DNA of 64,000 nt from JADFXI01 sp963784135 (lineage in GTDB: Bacteria; Nitrospirota; Thermodesulfovibrionia; Thermodesulfovibrionales; Dissulfurispiraceae): the NCBI GenBank assembly GCA_963784135.1, contig CAWAQG010000008.1, forward strand, positions 414,164-478,163, given 5' to 3'. Both the position numbers and the translations under genes were made by a program. A model generated the notes under the pieces. The model did not search any database, was not told the DNA's origin, and worked only from the letters and a program-made list of their open reading frames with translations. Below are positions 42,724 to 51,900 of the stretch, in pieces. Numbering within the stretch: position 1 is the first letter of the stretch; each line of letters opens with the position of its first letter.

Positions 42724-43734
42724 ATGAAAAAATACCTCGTCGCAATCGTCAAGTTCGCTTTGGCGGCTTTTATTATATGGTATCTGCTTAAAAGCGGGCG
42801 CATCACCGAGAAAGTTTTTGCTAAATTATTCAGACTCGATAACATCCCGTATCTCCTGCTCTCCGGCATCGCCTTTTACGCTGCCCAGGGCCTTGCAGCC
42901 TTGCGCTTTACGGTCATTGTCAGGATGATCGAGCTGCAGGTCTCCTTCGTCCAGGTGTTGAAGTTGACCCTTATCGGGAATTTCTTCAACATGGTGCTCC
43001 CAGGAAGCGTTGGGGGGGACGTAATCAAGGGCGTCTTTCTTATCAAGAGCGAGGGAGAGGGCAAGGGCAGGAGTTCCGGCATTGTCATCATGGACAGGGT
43101 CCTCGGTCTTTTCGCCCTTCTGCTGCTGGCAGCTGCCGCTATCTTTTATTTTATAGGGCAGAATAAGACGATCATCGCCGCCTACCATCAGGAGATTTTC
43201 GTTATCCTCGGTGTTGCGGCCGTTCTCTGCCTTGCGTTCCTTGCGGTGCTTTTCTGGGGCAAGAACAGGGCGGTCCGGAGCAGGTTGAAGGAATTCGCCC
43301 GGACGCTGTTCCGCAACAGTGTGATTTATTACATGATCGAAGGACTCGCGGTGATAACACGGAAGAGGCGGATACTCCTTGCCACGCTGTTTATGAGTCT
43401 TGTGGTCCAGCTTCTTTCACTCCTCGGCGTGCTTATGCTTGTAATCATGACCACCCCCGTTACTTTTTCTTACGCTCTTTCGCTCATGGCTGTATCCTCG
43501 GTTGTCATGCTTATGAGTGTCATTCCGGTGACCCCCGGCAATATAGGATGGACCGAGCTTGTGGCCTCCTTCGGGTGGACGGCTGTGGGCTCTCATGCAG
43601 GAGGGGAGATATTCTTCTATTGGCGTATTATCTGCATACTGTTTTCCCTTCCCGGCGCAGTCCTTTATTATGTCCCCGGCCTGACCGTGCTGGGACCTTC
43701 TCAATCCATTGGTGAAAATATAGGAGGAAAATGA
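42724..43734 (+). CDS. UPF0104/LPG-synthase TM-region family membrane protein (flippase-like)
   Basis: A 336-residue protein with about eight transmembrane helices. Motifs GNFFNMVLPGSVGGDVIKGVFL, split as NMVLPGSVGGD and KGVFLIKSEGEGKGRSS, and IMDRVLGLFALL are typical of the AglD/YbhN-like family. The paralogue at 34343 belongs to the same fold but lacks the LPGSVGGD motif. ATG 42724 lies right after a palindromic repeat with no clear Shine-Dalgarno. An in-frame TTG at 42613 would read through the repeat. Confidence 0.8.
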   Translation: MKKYLVAIVKFALAAFIIWYLLKSGRITEKVFAKLFRLDNIPYLLLSGIAFYAAQGLAALRFTVIVRMIELQVSFVQVLKLTLIGNFFNMVLPGSVGGDVIKGVFLIKSEGEGKGRSSGIVIMDRVLGLFALLLLAAAAIFYFIGQNKTIIAAYHQEIFVILGVAAVLCLAFLAVLFWGKNRAVRSRLKEFARTLFRNSVIYYMIEGLAVITRKRRILLATLFMSLVVQLLSLLGVLMLVIMTTPVTFSYALSLMAVSSVVMLMSVIPVTPGNIGWTELVASFGWTAVGSHAGGEIFFYWRIICILFSLPGAVLYYVPGLTVLGPSQSIGENIGGK

Positions 43735-43743
43735 AACCGCAGT

Positions 43744-43783
43744 CAATTTTCACGCAAAGGCGCAAAGGTCGCAAAGAAAGGGG
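43744..43783. repeat. Short tandem repeat (CGCAAAGG-type units)
   Basis: TTTTCACGCAAAGGCGCAAAGG then TCGCAAAGAAAGGGG: about three 8-9 bp units of a kind widely dispersed in bacterial intergenic DNA. It is noncoding here. Confidence 0.5.
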
Positions 43784-43821
43784 AAACGGCGAGATTGTTT
43801 TTTTATCGCGTGGGGATCTCC

Positions 43822-44445
43822 ATGTTTAATGCTTTATTAAACGATATCTTTCAGCGTGTCCTTACTTTCAATAAGGTGGAACAGAAGAAAAACCTGGCGG
43901 GGAAGTTGGAGACCCTTTCCCTTAGGCAAGGGGTGAAATGTCTGGATTTCGGCTGTGGCACCGGGCTTTTTGCCAACGTGTTTACGGGCGGCGGATTTCG
44001 CTATTACGGCTATGATATCGACAAGAGATTGGTAGATTATGCTAACCATCTCTACAGGAGCAATTCATGCGAGTTTACCGGATCAATGGACCGTCTGAAG
44101 GAACTATCCCCCTTCGGCTTCATCATGGCCAACTGCTGTTTCCATCATATAGACGACGCTCTCATTTGCGAGGTGCTCGCAGGCATTAACGGCCTCCTTG
44201 AGGATGACGGGGTCTTTCTTTTGATCGACATACTCTTCGCCGAAAATGACCCTTCGGTTTTGCGCGGCCTATTCAGAAAGCTGGAGAGGGGCGCCTATGT
44301 CAGAAAAGCTGAAGACTATCGCACAATTGTTGAAAAGGTCTTCACGGTCACGGATTCCGAGGTAAAACGCTCCCATCTCTTTTCGATGAAGGGCAGCCCT
44401 GTCTATAATGATCTGCTTATGCTGACCTGTAAAAAACGTCCATGA
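43822..44445 (+). CDS. Class I SAM-dependent methyltransferase
   Basis: A 207-residue protein. The SAM-binding loop is CLDFGCGTGLFANVF, followed by GYDIDKRLVDYA (motif II acidic residue), ANCCFHHIDDA and a post-motif LLEDDGVFLLID. ATG 43822 follows GGGGA; upstream GTG 43810 or TTG 43795 are possible. Substrate unknown, probably a sugar or glycolipid of the locus. Confidence 0.8.
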   Translation: MFNALLNDIFQRVLTFNKVEQKKNLAGKLETLSLRQGVKCLDFGCGTGLFANVFTGGGFRYYGYDIDKRLVDYANHLYRSNSCEFTGSMDRLKELSPFGFIMANCCFHHIDDALICEVLAGINGLLEDDGVFLLIDILFAENDPSVLRGLFRKLERGAYVRKAEDYRTIVEKVFTVTDSEVKRSHLFSMKGSPVYNDLLMLTCKKRP

Positions 44446-44516
44446 CCTTATTTACGTTTTATTCAATATTGTGATACACTTATGGAATACAACTATTGGG
44501 TCCAAAGGAGAGGGAG

Positions 44517-44780
44517 ATGCCTGTCAGTGTACGGCTGGACAAAGAAACTGAGGATTTGCTTGTAAAAGCTGCCCGCATTACTCACAAGCTGAAAAGCAGG
44601 GTGATGAAGGAATCCATCAGGGATTATTGCTCCCGGATTGTCAACAGGGAGGGCATAAGCCCTTATGACCTTACCAAAGATATTATCGGGAAGGAAAGCA
44701 GCGGCAGAGGGGACCTTTCTGTCCGGGGAGAGGAAATCCTGAGGAAAATGCTCAGGAAGAAGCATAATGATCATTCTTGA
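44517..44780 (+). CDS. vapB: Ribbon-helix-helix antitoxin, VapB-like
   Basis: An 87-residue protein with an N-terminal ribbon-helix-helix fold (MPVSVRLDKETEDLLVKAA, then SRVMKESIRDYC), as in CopG-type antitoxins. ATG 44517 follows AAAGGAGAGGGAG. The stop overlaps the PIN-domain toxin by 14 bp. It should repress its own operon. Confidence 0.8.
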   Translation: MPVSVRLDKETEDLLVKAARITHKLKSRVMKESIRDYCSRIVNREGISPYDLTKDIIGKESSGRGDLSVRGEEILRKMLRKKHNDHS

Positions 44781-45180
44781 TACCGGGCCTATCGTTGCCT
44801 TATTCGACAAAAGTGATGATCAGCACCATATCTGCGTTGAAACCTTCAAAGCAATTCGGGAACCGCTTGTTACGACCTGGCCTGTTATTACCGAGGCGTT
44901 TTATCTTCTCGGATTCTCAAGCACTGTTCAGGATGATCTGTGGGAATTCATAGAACGCGGGGCGGTTGCCATATATGAGCTTGACAGGACGTTTGCGAAA
45001 AAGTGCAGGGAGTTGATGAGAAAATATCATGACCTGCCGATGGACCTTGCCGATGCCTCCCTCGTTGCTGTGGCAGATGAGGAGGATGTAAACACTATCT
45101 TTACACTCGACAAGGATTTCAGGATATACAGGACCGGGCGGAAAAAACAGCTTAAGCTGCTGCCCGAAAAGAAGAAATGA
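44767..45180 (+). CDS. vapC: PIN-domain toxin, VapC-like RNase
   Basis: A 137-residue PIN protein. The acidic metal-binding residues are in ILDTGPIVALFD (Asp4-type), ITEAFYLL (Glu), MDLADASLVAVAD (two Asp) and FTLDKDF. VapC toxins cleave specific RNAs, often tRNA or rRNA. Only 4 bp separate its stop from the wzm start, so the exporter genes may be transcribed with the toxin. Confidence 0.85.
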   Translation: MIILDTGPIVALFDKSDDQHHICVETFKAIREPLVTTWPVITEAFYLLGFSSTVQDDLWEFIERGAVAIYELDRTFAKKCRELMRKYHDLPMDLADASLVAVADEEDVNTIFTLDKDFRIYRTGRKKQLKLLPEKKK

Positions 45181-45184
45181 CATA

Positions 45185-45952
45185 ATGGACAGAGGGATGC
45201 AGCGGTTTATAGATTTGGTTGTGGTGCTCACTCAAAAGGAGCTCAAAGTAAAGTATAAGAGCAGTCTTTTAGGCTATTTGTGGTCAGTGGCCCATCCGCT
45301 CGCGTTTGCCTTTGTTTTCTTCATTGCCTTCAAGGTGGTAATGAAGATACAGATGGAGAATTACGCCCTGTTTCTGATTTGCGGACTGTTTCCCTGGCAG
45401 TGGTTTGCAAATTCGGTCAACGTCGCTCCCAGCATGTTTTTATTCAGTGCGTCACTCATTAAAAAGGTCAACTTTCCGAGAAACATAATTCCCTTTACGG
45501 CCGTGCTCCAGGATATGATACATTTTGTCCTTTCGATACCCGTCATAATTGTCTTTATGTTTATCTATCATACGCCCCTTTCTTTTTCGTGGCTTTATGG
45601 TATCCCCCTGCTGTTAATCATTCAGTTTGCCCTGGCTTACGGAGTTTCGCTTGTCGTCGCATCGCTGAACCTCTTTTTCAGAGACCTGGAGCGATTAATC
45701 AGCATCGCTACAACGCTTCTTTTTTATTTCACCCCTATTATCTACGCTGAAAACATGGTGCCGGACAAATACAAGATTTTGCTGAAACTCAATCCCCTGT
45801 CGCCGTTGATGATAAGCTGGAGGGACCTGTTTTTGCATGGAACGCTGGATATTTCTTCTCTGGCAATCAGTGCCCTCTATGGTTGTATTGCCGTTGTGAT
45901 CGGGCATGCGGTTTATAAGAAGCTCTCATGGAGGTTTGCCGAGATTTTATGA
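45185..45952 (+). CDS. wzm: ABC-2 type polysaccharide exporter permease (Wzm-like)
   Basis: A 255-residue membrane protein with six transmembrane helices of the ABC-2 type. VVVLTQKELKVKYKSSLLGYLWSVAHP is the classic start (split as LTQKELKVKYKSSLLG and YLWSVAHPL). LFPWQWFANSV, FPRNIIP and NPLSPLMISWRDLF also match O-antigen exporters. It moves undecaprenyl- or lipid-linked polysaccharide across the inner membrane with the next gene. The stop overlaps the ATPase start (ATGA). Confidence 0.9.
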   Translation: MDRGMQRFIDLVVVLTQKELKVKYKSSLLGYLWSVAHPLAFAFVFFIAFKVVMKIQMENYALFLICGLFPWQWFANSVNVAPSMFLFSASLIKKVNFPRNIIPFTAVLQDMIHFVLSIPVIIVFMFIYHTPLSFSWLYGIPLLLIIQFALAYGVSLVVASLNLFFRDLERLISIATTLLFYFTPIIYAENMVPDKYKILLKLNPLSPLMISWRDLFLHGTLDISSLAISALYGCIAVVIGHAVYKKLSWRFAEIL

Positions 45953-47253
45953 GAGAACAGGTAATTATATTTGACCACGTGAACAAAAGCTATCCTCTCT
46001 ACCATCATATCACAGGGGGGCTGAAGCGGTTTCTCTTTAATCTCCCAAAGGCTGTGAACTCAATGAAGAACTCAAGGTTTGAGGCGCTGAGAGACATATC
46101 ATTCTATGTAGAGAAAGGCGAGAGCTTCGGGATAATAGGCAGAAACGGGGCAGGCAAGAGTACGACACTGGGACTTATTGCCGGTGTTTTGAAGCCGTCC
46201 AGGGGCACGGTGACAGTCAGAGGAAGAGTTTCTCCCCTCCTTGAACTCGGCGCGGGGTTCCAGCCGGAGCTTTCCGGGCGCGAGAATATCCTGCTGAATG
46301 GCGTGCTTAGCGGCCTCTCGAGGAAGACGGTGTCAAGCAAGCTCGGACAGATCATCGAGTTCTCTGAACTTGGCGACTTCATCGACCAGCCTGTAAGGAC
46401 ATACTCTTCCGGTATGGTTGCCAAGCTCGGATTTTCTGTTTTAGCGAATCTTGATCCTGAGATACTTCTGATAGATGAAGTGCTGGCAGTGGGAGATATC
46501 GAGTTCCAGAAAAAGTGTGTCAATAAGATGGCGGAATTCAGGAAAAAGGGGGTCACCATTGTCTTCGTATCACATGGAATGGCGCAGGTGGAGAAAATAT
46601 GCGACAGAATTTTGTGGATTGATGGCCATGAAGCCAAGATGACAGGCGATCCCAGGGATGTTATTGCCGGATACAGCAGCGGGAAATTGGGCTATTATCC
46701 CTCGGGCAGAGTAACGAGGGAGCAGTTGTCCGCCTTCATAATCAGGGCGTTGTGCGGTAAAAACTTTACCTTCACAACAACTCCATACTTCAGCGATGTG
46801 CCGGCGACAGAAACTTTCTTCAGCTATATTCAGAAGATGAAAGACCTTGGGATTACCGGTGCAAGCGGCATGTACTCTCCCCATGACAATGTTACGAGGG
46901 AACAACTGGCGGCCTTTCTGGTAAGGGCTTTACAATGCAAGGCAAAACAGGACCTCGAGCATTTCAGTTACACGACAACGCCATACTTCAGCGATGTGCC
47001 TGCAACCAGCCAGTTTTTCAGGTATGTCCAGAAACTCAAGGATGAGGGCTTAACCACAGTCACAGGCGCTTACAACCCTGATGAGGTTGTAACAAGGGCG
47101 CAAATGGCAACTTTCACAGCCAGGGTTTTCTATGGTGAAAACTTCACCTATACCAAAATCCCCTGGTTCAGCGATGTGGCCCCAACGGATGATTGTTTTA
47201 AATATGTTCAAAAACTTAAAGATGAGGGCATAGTTGCAGGGTATGGAAACTAA
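45949..47253 (+). CDS. wzt: Wzt-like polysaccharide exporter ATPase fused to C-terminal SLH repeats
   Basis: A 434-residue single reading frame. Residues 1-240 form a Wzt-type nucleotide-binding domain: Walker A GRNGAGKST, EL-loop ELGAGFQPELSGRENI, signature TYSSGMVAKLGFS, Walker B ILLIDEVLAVGD and FVSHGM. At DVIAGYSSG, where Wzt proteins pass into a glycan-binding C-terminal domain, the chain enters SLH sequence: half a repeat (YYPSGRVTREQLSAFIIRAL), two full repeats starting PYFSDVPAT, and the first half of another (PWFSDVAPTDDCFKYV) to the end at GYGN. This equals three SLH units, circularly permuted. No signal peptide is present, so these SLH repeats should be cytoplasmic. They lack the cysteine pairs seen in the secreted SLH protein at 1094. 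The likely role is recognition of polysaccharide for export. Confidence 0.9.
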   Translation: MREQVIIFDHVNKSYPLYHHITGGLKRFLFNLPKAVNSMKNSRFEALRDISFYVEKGESFGIIGRNGAGKSTTLGLIAGVLKPSRGTVTVRGRVSPLLELGAGFQPELSGRENILLNGVLSGLSRKTVSSKLGQIIEFSELGDFIDQPVRTYSSGMVAKLGFSVLANLDPEILLIDEVLAVGDIEFQKKCVNKMAEFRKKGVTIVFVSHGMAQVEKICDRILWIDGHEAKMTGDPRDVIAGYSSGKLGYYPSGRVTREQLSAFIIRALCGKNFTFTTTPYFSDVPATETFFSYIQKMKDLGITGASGMYSPHDNVTREQLAAFLVRALQCKAKQDLEHFSYTTTPYFSDVPATSQFFRYVQKLKDEGLTTVTGAYNPDEVVTRAQMATFTARVFYGENFTYTKIPWFSDVAPTDDCFKYVQKLKDEGIVAGYGN

Positions 47254-47297
47254 GGGTCTGCGTCATGGATGTGGGGCGCGCAAAGGGAGACCCCGCG

Positions 47298-47326
47298 TTG
47301 CAACAGTTAACATATTGTCTTATAAT
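47298..47326 (+). promoter_or_regulatory. Sigma70-type promoter for the radical SAM/synthase genes
   Basis: TTGCAA (47298-47303), 17-bp spacer, TATAAT (47321-47326). The gap 47254-47358 is AT-rich. Transcription would begin about 25 bp before the TTG start at 47359. Confidence 0.65.
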
Positions 47327-47358
47327 AATATAATTCTAATAATGGAGTAATTCTCGCC

Positions 47359-48843
47359 TTGCTTAAATCGCTGATCGCAAATAAGTGGAGAGATTTACTG
47401 AAAGGTAAACCTCTCGACGTAGGCAGGCTCCCTCGTGGATGCGGTTTATCACAGCAAATTGTCAGTCAATCGGATGCCGGATACGATTATTTGAAAGGTT
47501 TTACCTCAAAACGCTATCCTTTTTTTGACCAGCACAAGGTCATCAATGCTGTGAGTTCAGGGGTCTGCAATCTTCGTTGTTCTTACTGTATTACGGACCG
47601 GCCAACGGGGAATCCCAGTCTCACGAAGGAAGATTTTTCATTTATTTTTGAAAACTTCGGAGAAAATATTTACTTCATCATTTCGGGACTTGGTGATTTT
47701 TTCTGCGGATATCCCATGGAAGAGCAGTTGCTTCGCTTCCTTCTCAAGCACAATGTGACCCTATACCTGAATACTAATGGCGTGGAAATCAGGGAACTTG
47801 CCGACTCTGATCTTGAGGGCAAAGAAAAGATACAAATGATAGATATTTCTTACCATTACGTTGCGATGAAGGAACGAAATGTACTGCTGAAGTGGGCCTC
47901 CAATATCGCTGCCATACAGAACGGAAGATATAATTTCTATCTAAAAATGGTTGCATCTCCAGGTCAAATGGATATGTGGGAAGAGGCCATAGGCTTCTAT
48001 AGAAAAGAGATACAGCCAATCACGGGGCAACGACTTACCATTATGCCTGATAAGCTTTCGCTGCAGAAGGCCGCGTTATTTAGCGCTCTTCTTAAGCTCC
48101 GCGATGATTATTCTGATAGCGTGATGATCATAAACCGGGAAAGCACCGAAGTGCGTCAGCCTTTAGGGGACTGTCCGGCCGGCAGTCGGTATTTCCGGGT
48201 TTTCAACAACGGAGATATTGTGCCTTGCGAGTACTTTCAGTATTATACCGGGATTCGACTGGGCAATACGAAAAGAAAGGAACTGGTGACATTTACGAGG
48301 GATGTACTCTGCGGCTTCTCTGATTTATGCGACTGTGATTGGACAACCAAGCCGAGAGCCGGATTGCGCGACGAGTATGGGCGTCCATACAAAAGGCGTA
48401 TTCTCTATAAGTTCACGTCGGAACGTATGGATGTGCAGCTTCCCGGACCTGCAGATAATATCACATATTACATCGATATCCTGGACAATAGCGGCGCCGA
48501 GTTGATAATAGAAGGGTGGGCGTTCCCGGAGGGCGTGGGAACAGAGGGAATTGCTATTTGTCCGGTGCTGAATGCGGAAAAGGAGACATATGTATTTTCT
48601 TCTCTCACGATAAAACGTCCTGACCTTACGGCACACTTCAATAATTCATTTGTTTTGGATGAGGCAGGTTTTCGGGCGATCATTCCCAAGGCGCTTCTTT
48701 CGATCGGTGTTTTCCGCATTGGACTCTTTATCTCCGGGAATGGACTGACTGCGTTGCGCTACACGGATTCGGCAGTGCAGATAACATGCGATGGACAGGA
48801 AACAGCGGACCCACGTAATGTACATCAGGTAGTCCTATGGTAA
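47359..48843 (+). CDS. Radical SAM protein with C-terminal beta-rich domain
   Basis: A 494-residue protein. The cluster motif GVCNLRCSYCITDR (CxxxCxxC) is near residue 72, with YFIISGLGDFFCGYP as the next strand. A cysteine-containing segment (GDIVPCEYF, DLCDCDW) near 294-330 may bind a second cluster. The last ~130 residues form a beta domain with LIIEGWAFPEG, similar to beta-sandwich modules attached to some cell-surface glycosyltransferases. Start TTG 47359 with GGAG 12 nt upstream. Function unknown. It is transcribed just before the giant polysaccharide synthase. Confidence 0.75.
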   Translation: MLKSLIANKWRDLLKGKPLDVGRLPRGCGLSQQIVSQSDAGYDYLKGFTSKRYPFFDQHKVINAVSSGVCNLRCSYCITDRPTGNPSLTKEDFSFIFENFGENIYFIISGLGDFFCGYPMEEQLLRFLLKHNVTLYLNTNGVEIRELADSDLEGKEKIQMIDISYHYVAMKERNVLLKWASNIAAIQNGRYNFYLKMVASPGQMDMWEEAIGFYRKEIQPITGQRLTIMPDKLSLQKAALFSALLKLRDDYSDSVMIINRESTEVRQPLGDCPAGSRYFRVFNNGDIVPCEYFQYYTGIRLGNTKRKELVTFTRDVLCGFSDLCDCDWTTKPRAGLRDEYGRPYKRRILYKFTSERMDVQLPGPADNITYYIDILDNSGAELIIEGWAFPEGVGTEGIAICPVLNAEKETYVFSSLTIKRPDLTAHFNNSFVLDEAGFRAIIPKALLSIGVFRIGLFISGNGLTALRYTDSAVQITCDGQETADPRNVHQVVLW

Positions 48844-48908
48844 ATACACGTCAGGCCCTTGTGACCCTCTCAACGCGCAATTTTTTGTAAGACAGGAAAC
48901 GGATAAAC

Positions 48909-51900
48909 ATGCCGACCATACATAACGAAATTAAGAAGGTCCATATTCTTTTGTGCGGTTATTACTTCCAGGGTAATACCGGCGATGATCTGATGATGAA
49001 CGCTATCGTGCGGTCACTGGACCGCTACGGTGAAGTAAAGGTCACAGCTTCTTTTATTCCCGCTGAAATCGACTGGTGCGATATTCTTCTGATCGGCGGA
49101 GGGACTCATACCCGTCCCTGGAACATCGGAGGGTATGAACAGGCGAAATACGCCAGGGAGAGAGGGAAGAAGGTAGTCTATTATGCGCAGACGATAGAGG
49201 ACGGGCACCCGCTCTTTGATGAGCACCTTGGACGCGCCGATTACATTACGGTGAGGGATGCGGAATCCAGAAGGGTGGTGGAGCGGCATGGGTTCAGGGC
49301 GATTCTCGCATCTGACCCATTGTTTGAGAAAAGGCAGCGCACTGTCGGAGTCTCGCTGCGAAAGTTTTTTGCTGCTCCGCCTGATTTTGTGGAGAGGATT
49401 GCAGGTGTCCTTGACGACCTGTCCCTGGACTATAAGATAGTCTTTCTTCCGTATACCGAAAGTGAAAACCCTGAAGAAGATGATATTTCCTACCATGAAG
49501 AGGTAATACGTCTTATGAAGAGCAATCCGGGGCGTACGAGTTATGAGCAGGGTATCGGGTCGGTTGACCTGCTTATCGGCATGCGCCTTCATGCTCTCAT
49601 CAACGCGGTAAACAGGGGAAAACGGGTAGTGGGGATAAAATACGACTCGAAAGTGGGAAGGATTATGTCCGATCTTGCCCTCGAAGATATGACAGTCTCT
49701 TATGACGAGGTCAATAAGATAACGGATATCGTGCGCAACAGGATATTCAGGGCCGATGCTCTTTCTATGAGGGAGCGGGTCAATGAGGCACTTATTGAGA
49801 AGCTTTGCAGGGACATAAAGGGCGGACCACTGCCCGGCACATCACTGGTGCTGCAAACATGTGATGATGGGACTGTCATCCGGGATACACTTGAGTCGCT
49901 TATCCATCAGACTATGCAGGACTGGGAGTTGATAGTCGTCGACAAAGGTAATGCCGTCGAAACGAAAGAAATGGTGCTTTCTCTCGCTGACGCAAGAATG
50001 CGATATTACAACTTTGGGCGGAACAGCGTAAATTTTTCACGCAATATAGGTACCATCCTTGCCAGGGGAGAGATTATTGTGCTTATCGAGGCAGGGCAGA
50101 TTGGCGGACCTCAATGGTTGGAGAGTGTCAGAACTGAATTCAGCCGGCCTGACAGAGACATCATCTGCTCCCCTTTGGTGAGGCGCCAAGCCGGAGGGGA
50201 TGAGGTGCGGCAGGTTATAGCTTTCCGCAGTGATGTTGCCAGGCACTGCCCTTTAAATGAGGAAGCTGATGCTTCAGATTTCAGCGGGCTGCTGCAATGC
50301 GCTGCTGAAAAAGGGTTCCATTTTTATACGGTGGAAGGGCCTCTGACTGCCGAACCCGCCACACACGAACAGCGTGAAGAGGGCAGTTTATGCTTATCAC
50401 CCGCGTATGGATTGCCCATGGTAAGCATTATCATCGCGACCTGCAACCGCCCCGGCTTTCTAAAAGAGGCGCTTCAAAGTGTCATGTCTCAAATCTTCCG
50501 AAGCTTTGAGGTGATCGTGGTCAATGACGGAGGGGAGGATGTGTCAGAAATTGTGCAGCTGTTCAATACTGAAAGGGTCCCGGTCATCTCTTTGCGGCAT
50601 GACCAGAGGAGAGGTCCCTCTGCGGCCCGGAATACGGGGTTGAAAGCGGCGAAAGGCAAATATATCGCTTACCTGGACGACGACGACATTTACTATCCGA
50701 ACCATATAGAAGTGCTTGTAGCATCCCTTGAAAGGAACAAATGGCAAGTAGCATACACGGACGCATACCAGGCTTTCCAGACCTGGGTGACCGACAGATA
50801 CGTCACAGCCTTCAGGGAGGTCACGTACAGCCGTGAGTTCGACCTCCAGAAGCTTCTCATTTCCAATTATATTCCTATGCTTAATATAATGCATCGAAGG
50901 GATATACTCGATAAATGCGGACTTTTTGATGAGGCCCTGGAGACGCACGAGGATTGGGATTTGTATATCAGATTTGCTCAGATAGCCGATTTCCATCACA
51001 TAAAAATGGTCACAGCAGAGTTTAGAACACGCAGTGACGGCACAAATTTGTCATATGAGAAAAGGCATGATTTTTTGAGGACTTTAAGAGTTATTTATGA
51101 CAGGTATGCTCATCTTGTTACCGATGCTGCAGTGCTCGATGCTCAGAAAAAAGGCTGCATGGAAGCCCTCGGCAGCCGCGTTGTTGCGAGTAACATGGAG
51201 GCCGGAAACAGGGAGCCTGCGATAGAAGGGCCTCTTGTCAGCGTCATTGTCCCCACCAGCAACCGTCCCGGCATGCTGAGCCGGGCCCTTGCAAGCATAC
51301 TCTCCCAGACCTACCGGAACCTCGAGGCCATTGTGGTCAATGACGCCTGCGAAGATGTGAGTGATATGATTGACTCCTGCCGTGATAGCCGCGTTGTTTA
51401 TATTCGTCATGAGCACAACAGGGGCCGCTCCGCTGCCAGGAATACAGGCCTGAAGGCTGCGCGGGGGATTTACATAGCCTACCTGGATGATGACGATATC
51501 TTCTATCCTGACCATGTGGAAACCCTCGCAGGGTTCCTTGAAAAGAACGGAGAGAAGGTAGCATACACTGATGCATATCAGGCAGTGCAGACCCCCATTG
51601 CAGATGCATATGTTACTGTTGGGAAGAATGTCCCGTTCAGCGCCGATTTCGACAGGCGGCAACTACTGGTCGATAATTACATACCCATCAACACGATTAT
51701 GCACCGGAAGGAACTTCTGGATGAGACCGGCCTTTTTGATGAGGAAATGGAGACGCACGAGGACTGGGACTTGCTGATACGGCTTTCGATGCAATGCGAC
51801 TTCCATCATATCAGACGTCTCACAACAGAGTTCAGGACGAGGGATAACTCAACCCGCGCCTATTCGTCCTTTTTGAAGAGCATGCGACTTATCCACCGGC

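Noticed and set aside
45949..47253. SLH tail explained by a frameshift or a separate overlapping gene
   Set aside because: The frame is continuous, with no internal stop, no ribosome site or signal peptide at the junction, and the tail starts in mid-repeat. A real fusion is the simpler reading, although an assembly join cannot be excluded from sequence alone.
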